The notes beneath the pieces were generated by a model that was not told the DNA's origin, searched no databases, and saw only the letters and a list, made by a program, of their open reading frames with translations. Source: Deltaproteobacteria bacterium (GTDB taxonomy: Bacteria > Desulfobacterota > Desulfofervidia > Desulfofervidales > DG-60). Taken from it: a stretch of 10,779 bases of DNA. The translations under genes and the position numbers were made by a program. The DNA lies in assembly GCA_021163945.1 (NCBI GenBank), contig JAGGTC010000024.1:1-10779 (forward strand). The letters run 5' to 3'. Positions 7,742 to 10,779 of the stretch are shown here, in pieces (the stretch's first letter is position 1; each line of letters starts with the position of its first letter).

Positions 7742-9034
7742 CTAACCAAAGATGCGAGAAAAGATAGTTTCTACATGCCTTAGGTGTCTTTTAAAATCAA
7801 AGATTTCTTTAATCTCCTCTTCATTTAAATATTTTCTTATATTGGCATCTTTTATTAACAAGGTCTTTAAATCAACTCCATCTTTCCAAACACGCATGGC
7901 ATTTTTTTGGACTAACTCATAGGCCCTCTTCCGTGATAGCCCCTTTGTTATTAATGCCAAAAGCACACCCTGGGAAAAGATAAGCCCCTTGGTAATATTA
8001 AGGTTCCGCATCATCCTCTCAGGGTATACATGCATGCCCCTAATGATGCCTATCAGTCTATGCAGCATAAAGTCTATTAATATAGTGCTATCTGGCATTA
8101 TGACCCTTTCTGCCGAGGAGTGGCTGATGTCCCTCTCATGCCAAAGGGGTATATTTTCTAAGGCCACTGCCGCATTTGCCCTTACTACCCTGGCCAGGCC
8201 ACAGAGGTTTTCACAGAGGATAGGATTTCTCTTGTGGGGCATAGCCGATGAACCCTTTTGTCCCTCAGCAAATGGCTCTTCTACCTCTAAGACCTCTGTC
8301 CTTTGCAAGTGCCTTATCTCTAAGGCTATCTTTTCAATGGTCCCTGCTATGATGGCCAGGGTTAAGAAGTACTGGGCATAGCGATCCCTCTGGATGATTT
8401 GGCTGGATATAGAGGCTGGTCTTAGACCACACCTCTCACAAACATAGCTTTCTACCTCTGGGTCAATGTAGGCATATGTACCCACTGCACCTGAGATCTT
8501 ACCATAACTTATAATCTCCTTTGCCTCCTCCATACGCCTATGATTTCTCTTCATTTCTTCATACCAAATGGCCAATTTTAATCCAAAGGTAATGGGTTCG
8601 GCATGAACACCGTGGGAGCGGCCGATCATTACTGTATCTTTATAAATTAGTGCCTTTTCTTTAAGAACTTCCAATGCCTCTTCAATGTCCTTTATGATTA
8701 AATCTGCTGCCTCCCTTAAGAGGATGGCATTGGTAGTATCCAGGATATCAGAAGAGGTAAGGCCAAAGTGGAGATAGCGCCCTTCTTCTCCAATTTCCTC
8801 TTCCAAATTGGTTATAAATGCAACAACATCATGCCTAGTGCTCTTTTCTATCTCCAATGTCCGTTCTATTGAAAATTTGGCATTATTTTTTATCTTTTCT
8901 AATGCCTCTTTAGGAATAATTCCCTTTTTTGCCAAGGCCTCACATACCAGTATCTCAATTTTTAACCAATGATTAAGCTTATTCTCTAATGACCAAATAA
9001 CCCCCATCTGCTTTCTGGTATAGCGCTCAATCAT
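7742..9034 (-). CDS. purB: Adenylosuccinate lyase
   Basis: PurB performs two fumarate-releasing steps in purine synthesis: SAICAR to AICAR, and adenylosuccinate to AMP. The 430 residues match the compact Bacillus/Thermotoga type. His68-Asp69, His89 with Thr93-Ser94 (HFGLTSSD) and His141 (GRSHGVHAEP) correspond in position to the B. subtilis catalytic residues. The fumarase/lyase superfamily signature SSAMPHKRNP (262-271) includes the mobile catalytic-loop Ser. The ATG at 9034 overlaps the upstream stop as ATGA and has a strong AAGGAG, so the start is secure. The neighbour upstream releases adenosine from SAM; a shared purine theme is possible but inferred. A C-x2-C pair (199, 202) occurs in the middle domain with no known meaning here. 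Confidence 0.97.
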   Translation of the reverse strand: MIERYTRKQMGVIWSLENKLNHWLKIEILVCEALAKKGIIPKEALEKIKNNAKFSIERTLEIEKSTRHDVVAFITNLEEEIGEEGRYLHFGLTSSDILDTTNAILLREAADLIIKDIEEALEVLKEKALIYKDTVMIGRSHGVHAEPITFGLKLAIWYEEMKRNHRRMEEAKEIISYGKISGAVGTYAYIDPEVESYVCERCGLRPASISSQIIQRDRYAQYFLTLAIIAGTIEKIALEIRHLQRTEVLEVEEPFAEGQKGSSAMPHKRNPILCENLCGLARVVRANAAVALENIPLWHERDISHSSAERVIMPDSTILIDFMLHRLIGIIRGMHVYPERMMRNLNITKGLIFSQGVLLALITKGLSRKRAYELVQKNAMRVWKDGVDLKTLLIKDANIRKYLNEEEIKEIFDFKRHLRHVETIFSRIFG

Positions 9035-9819
9035 CTAATTCTCCTTATTTTTATGATATCTCCCACACTTGCCCCCAAGGCCATTTTGGCACTTCCCATT
9101 GATTGGCATATCTCCAGGTAATTGCTACTTCCCCATATGGCCAATATTTCCTTGTTTGGCACTGCTAGATAGTGGGGGGAGATATCCTTTAGATAAATGT
9201 CCTTTATACTTATTAAAAATTTTGAACTTCCTACAAATTTTTTAAATACCTCCTTATGGATATTTGTAATTAGATTGCCAAAGTGATCTATATATACTAT
9301 CTCTCCCCATAAGATATTGTCTCTTAATCTTGGAACAGGAAAGCTGCCCCTTTCATAATCTGTAATCTCTGCCCCCATCTCCTCAGGAGAGATACCCAAT
9401 GAGAGGTAGGCCGCTACGGGTGCAAAGATGTCCCTTCCTTGAAAGGTCTGGCTTACGTTTGGTAAAAAGTATTTACTGTTGGTAATATGATAGACACTGA
9501 CCCTTTCCCTTTGATAGATTAATCCCAATACACCATTATCAGGTGCCACAAAAAAATAACTGCTGCTTCTTGCTAAAATTGGCCTTCTTTTGGTACCTAC
9601 ACCTGGGTCAACTACCACTACATGGATGGTCTGCTCTGGGAAATATTGATATGCACTGCATAAAATAAAGGCGGCCTCTTTAATATCCTGTGGGGCAATC
9701 CCATGGCTTAGATCCACAATCTCAACATCCGGATTGATTTTTAAGATTACACCCTTCATTATGCCAACAAAGGCATCCTTTAAACCAAAGTCTGTGATAA
9801 GGGTAATGACCCTAATCAA
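9031..9819 (-). CDS. SAM hydroxide adenosyltransferase (DUF62 family)
   Basis: Family members hydrolyse S-adenosylmethionine to adenosine and methionine and are related to the SAM-dependent fluorinase and chlorinase. The 262 residues show ITDFGLKDAFVG (8-19), DLSHGI (36-41), VDPGVGTKRR (70-79), APDNGVL (92-98) and GRDIFAP (128-134). DHFGNLITNI and a late GSSNYLEI motif follow. The known catalytic triad is Asp-Arg-His. Asp71 and Arg78 are present, but the His of the usual TFHGRD motif is Gln127 here, encoded by CAA. Activity may therefore be altered. The start is TTG, because TAA lies five codons upstream and no ATG fits the conserved N-terminus. AAGGGG stands 8 bases before it. The gene overlaps a small upstream ORF by 8 bases and purB by 4, so it is internal to an operon. 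The biological role of this family remains unclear. Confidence 0.9.
   Translation of the reverse strand: MIRVITLITDFGLKDAFVGIMKGVILKINPDVEIVDLSHGIAPQDIKEAAFILCSAYQYFPEQTIHVVVVDPGVGTKRRPILARSSSYFFVAPDNGVLGLIYQRERVSVYHITNSKYFLPNVSQTFQGRDIFAPVAAYLSLGISPEEMGAEITDYERGSFPVPRLRDNILWGEIVYIDHFGNLITNIHKEVFKKFVGSSKFLISIKDIYLKDISPHYLAVPNKEILAIWGSSNYLEICQSMGSAKMALGASVGDIIKIRRIR
9041..9046 (-). promoter_or_regulatory. Strong ribosome binding site of purB
   Basis: Read on the minus strand this is AAGGAG, 6 bases before the purB ATG and within the end of the preceding gene. It is the best Shine-Dalgarno match seen in this operon. Confidence 0.85.
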
Positions 9820-9988
9820 GGTGTCTACCCCTTAACCACTCTAACCCATAGGCAGTAATCAAGAGAAATATAGTAAGAACAATTGTTATAATCCTTCCCT
9901 TTCCCAAAAATCTAAAAAAATGGGTCAAAATCAGTGCCCCTAAATAACTGCTTCCTAAGCGTATAGCAAATTTAACCCCTGGATGCAT
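9812..9988 (-). CDS. Small hydrophobic protein, probably membrane
   Basis: This 58-residue ORF runs from an ATG to a TAG that overlaps the TTG start of the SAM hydroxide adenosyltransferase by 8 bases. It has two hydrophobic stretches, about 15-29 (YLGALILTHFFRFLG) and 33-49 (IITIVLTIFLLITAYGL). The tail, EWLRGRHLD, is charged. The basic N-terminal part and the Arg/Lys-rich loop near 26-32 would fit one or two membrane helices. I do not recognise a family. Weak resemblances to AtpZ/AtpI-type proteins or the end of a VanZ-like protein are not convincing. The codon style (TTA, ATA, AGG) matches the neighbours, and the overlap suggests translational coupling. Against it, no Shine-Dalgarno sequence precedes the ATG. 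An in-frame TAA four codons upstream sets the limit of the ORF. Confidence 0.55.
   Translation of the reverse strand: MHPGVKFAIRLGSSYLGALILTHFFRFLGKGRIITIVLTIFLLITAYGLEWLRGRHLD
9828..9833 (-). promoter_or_regulatory. Ribosome binding site for the TTG-started SAM enzyme gene
   Basis: AAGGGG on the minus strand lies 8 bases before TTG 9819. It supports this non-ATG start, the only one available after the in-frame TAA at 9832-9834. Confidence 0.6.
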
Positions 9989-10078
9989 TGCTAGAGTTTA
10001 ACAAAAATAAAGAAAAATGTGAAGAAAAAAATCAATAAAGATTAAATAATTGACAACATACGGTAAAAGGGTGAAGTA

Positions 10079-10183
10079 GTGAAAAGAGAGGTTATTTTTT
10101 CTTGTAAAAAGACCTTCTTTATGTTAAAAAGTTGCATGGAAAGGCGCCTTTTTGATATAAATGGCGGTGTCTTAAAAGGATAA
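10079..10183 (+). CDS. Possible 34-codon ORF, doubtful
   Basis: A GTG start stands 8 bases after AAAAGG (10065-10070), and the frame stays open to TAA 10181-10183. The product begins MKREVIFSCKK and has two Cys residues and several basic residues. I know no relative. It overlaps the best forward promoter candidate and the 12-base palindrome, and short open frames are common by chance. I list it only as a candidate. Confidence 0.15.
   Translation: MKREVIFSCKKTFFMLKSCMERRLFDINGGVLKG
10132..10161 (+). promoter_or_regulatory. Candidate extended -10 promoter of the nucleotidase gene
   Basis: TGATATAAA (10153-10161) is an extended -10 with a TATAAA box, one base from consensus. A weak -35, TTGCAT (10132-10137), stands 18 bases before the box. 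Transcription would begin near 10168, giving a leader of about 50 bases before ATG 10221. A 12-base palindrome lies in the spacer. Confidence 0.4.
10140..10151. repeat. 12-base perfect palindrome in the promoter spacer
   Basis: AAAGGCGCCTTT is self-complementary and GC-rich at its centre, unlike the surrounding AT-rich DNA. Lying between the candidate -35 and -10 boxes, it could be an operator that blocks RNA polymerase. As RNA it would form only a 4-bp stem, so a terminator is unlikely. Confidence 0.45.
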
Positions 10184-10201
10184 AATTAGTTGGTTCAGCC
10201 A

Positions 10202-10207
10202 GGGAGG
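10202..10207 (+). promoter_or_regulatory. Distant ribosome binding site of the nucleotidase gene
   Basis: GGGAGG ends 13 bases before ATG 10221, longer than the usual 5-10. The start cannot move upstream because TGA at 10215-10217 is in frame. A nearer out-of-frame ATG at 10211 opens only nine codons and could lower initiation. Confidence 0.55.
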
Positions 10208-10220
10208 TTGATGCTGAAAA

Positions 10221-10778
10221 ATGCATGTTGCTGTTTTTGATATAGATGGTGTAGTTGCTGATACAGGCAAGGCCATAATAGAGATTATAAGAAAAGATTT
10301 GGGGAAATCCTGGATAACTTTAGAGGATATTACAGAATATGACATAAATAAGCTTTCTTGGCTAAGTGAAGAGGAGATAAAATACCTAGTTATATGTTTT
10401 AACCAACCTGAGTTTTACCTCTCCCTATCTCCTTTAGATGGTGCACAAAAGGCCATTCAAACCTTAAAAGACGCGGATTGGAAAATCATATTCCTTACAG
10501 CTAGACCAAAGTTTCTATATAATGTCACTTATTATTGGCTAAAGTCTCACAATTTTCCATTTGATGAATTAATCATTTGCCAGGCCTTAGAAAAACCCAA
10601 ATATTGTGAAAGGCTTAACCAATCTGTGCTAATAGAGGATAGGCCAGATATCATAAATGAGATTGCAAGAAGACATCCCCATATCAGGCTATTTGTGTTT
10701 AATCAACCATGGAATAAAAATGTAAAGGTGGGGATACGCGTCAATAATTTTAAAGAGTTTTTGGCCAAAATCTTGTGA
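10221..10778 (+). CDS. HAD-superfamily 5'-nucleotidase-like phosphatase
   Basis: This 185-residue protein has the HAD phosphatase motifs in order. Motif I is DIDGVVAD with Asp7 as nucleophile and Asp9 as acid/base. Motif II is Thr93 in FLTARP. Motif III is a Lys at 125 or 127 in EKPKYC. Motif IV is LIEDRPDII with acidic residues 139, 140 and 143. Its length, the helical cap after motif I and the EDRPDII motif resemble the 5'(3')-deoxyribonucleotidase group (NT5C/YorS type), so it may dephosphorylate nucleotides. The substrate is not shown by the sequence, and a general HAD hydrolase is the safe call. The gene is complete, with TGA one base before the window end. It is transcribed away from the purB operon, probably from its own promoter. 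Confidence 0.85.
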   Translation: MHVAVFDIDGVVADTGKAIIEIIRKDLGKSWITLEDITEYDINKLSWLSEEEIKYLVICFNQPEFYLSLSPLDGAQKAIQTLKDADWKIIFLTARPKFLYNVTYYWLKSHNFPFDELIICQALEKPKYCERLNQSVLIEDRPDIINEIARRHPHIRLFVFNQPWNKNVKVGIRVNNFKEFLAKIL

Positions 10779-10779
10779 T

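Larger units (their letters stand above)
9989..10220. promoter_or_regulatory. Divergent intergenic region
   Basis: This AT-rich region separates the minus-strand operon from the plus-strand nucleotidase gene, so promoters in both directions are expected. On the minus strand TTGTCA (10050-10055) resembles a -35 box, but no good -10 follows at 16-18 bases. On the plus strand the same site reads TTGACA, also without a convincing -10. A second weak forward pair is TTGTAA (10102-10107) and TAAAAA (10125-10130). The best forward candidate is listed separately. Confidence 0.45.

Noticed and set aside
7989..8381. 130-codon forward ORF opposite purB
   Set aside because: Mirror of a strongly conserved purB region, with no family features of its own.
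10022..10137. 31-codon reverse ORF (ATG 10137) in the divergent region
   Set aside because: No ribosome site. It overlaps other candidate signals and has no recognisable product.

Overview
This window looks like ordinary, densely packed chromosome from a Gram-negative bacterium. LpxC implies lipid A. The DNA is visibly AT-rich, arginine is mostly AGG/AGA and isoleucine is often ATA. That codon style, plus a GH57 glucanotransferase beside glgC and glgB, suggests a thermophile, perhaps a thermophilic sulfur- or sulfate-metabolising lineage such as Thermodesulfobacteriota. The lineage is an inference; no marker gene here settles it.

Left part, plus strand (about 1-6695): a 152-base leader, then moaA (molybdenum cofactor synthesis), glgC, glgB and a GH57 4-alpha-glucanotransferase/alpha-amylase. 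The gaps are 43 and 31 bases, followed by a 1-base overlap, so this is probably one operon. glgC makes ADP-glucose, glgB adds the branches of glycogen, and the GH57 enzyme remodels or recycles alpha-glucan. Glycogen synthase (glgA) is not in the window. moaA is split by a one-base frameshift at a run of seven A, although both halves keep all family motifs.

Middle and right part, minus strand (about 6713-9988, transcribed right to left): an unrecognised 58-residue membrane ORF, a SAM hydroxide adenosyltransferase (DUF62 family), purB and lpxC. The first three overlap at their ends (8 bases, then ATGA). purB and lpxC are 117 bases apart, and that gap holds a possible 12-codon leader ORF and an AT-rich palindrome. 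The DUF62 protein has Gln where I recall the family having its conserved catalytic His.

Right end, plus strand: a 232-base divergent intergenic region with a candidate extended -10 promoter and a 12-base palindrome, then a complete HAD-type 5'-nucleotidase-like gene ending one base before the window edge.

I saw no rRNA, tRNA, CRISPR array, insertion sequence or evident defence system. The most interesting items are the moaA frameshift, the His-to-Gln change in the SAM enzyme, the small membrane ORF and the lpxC leader.
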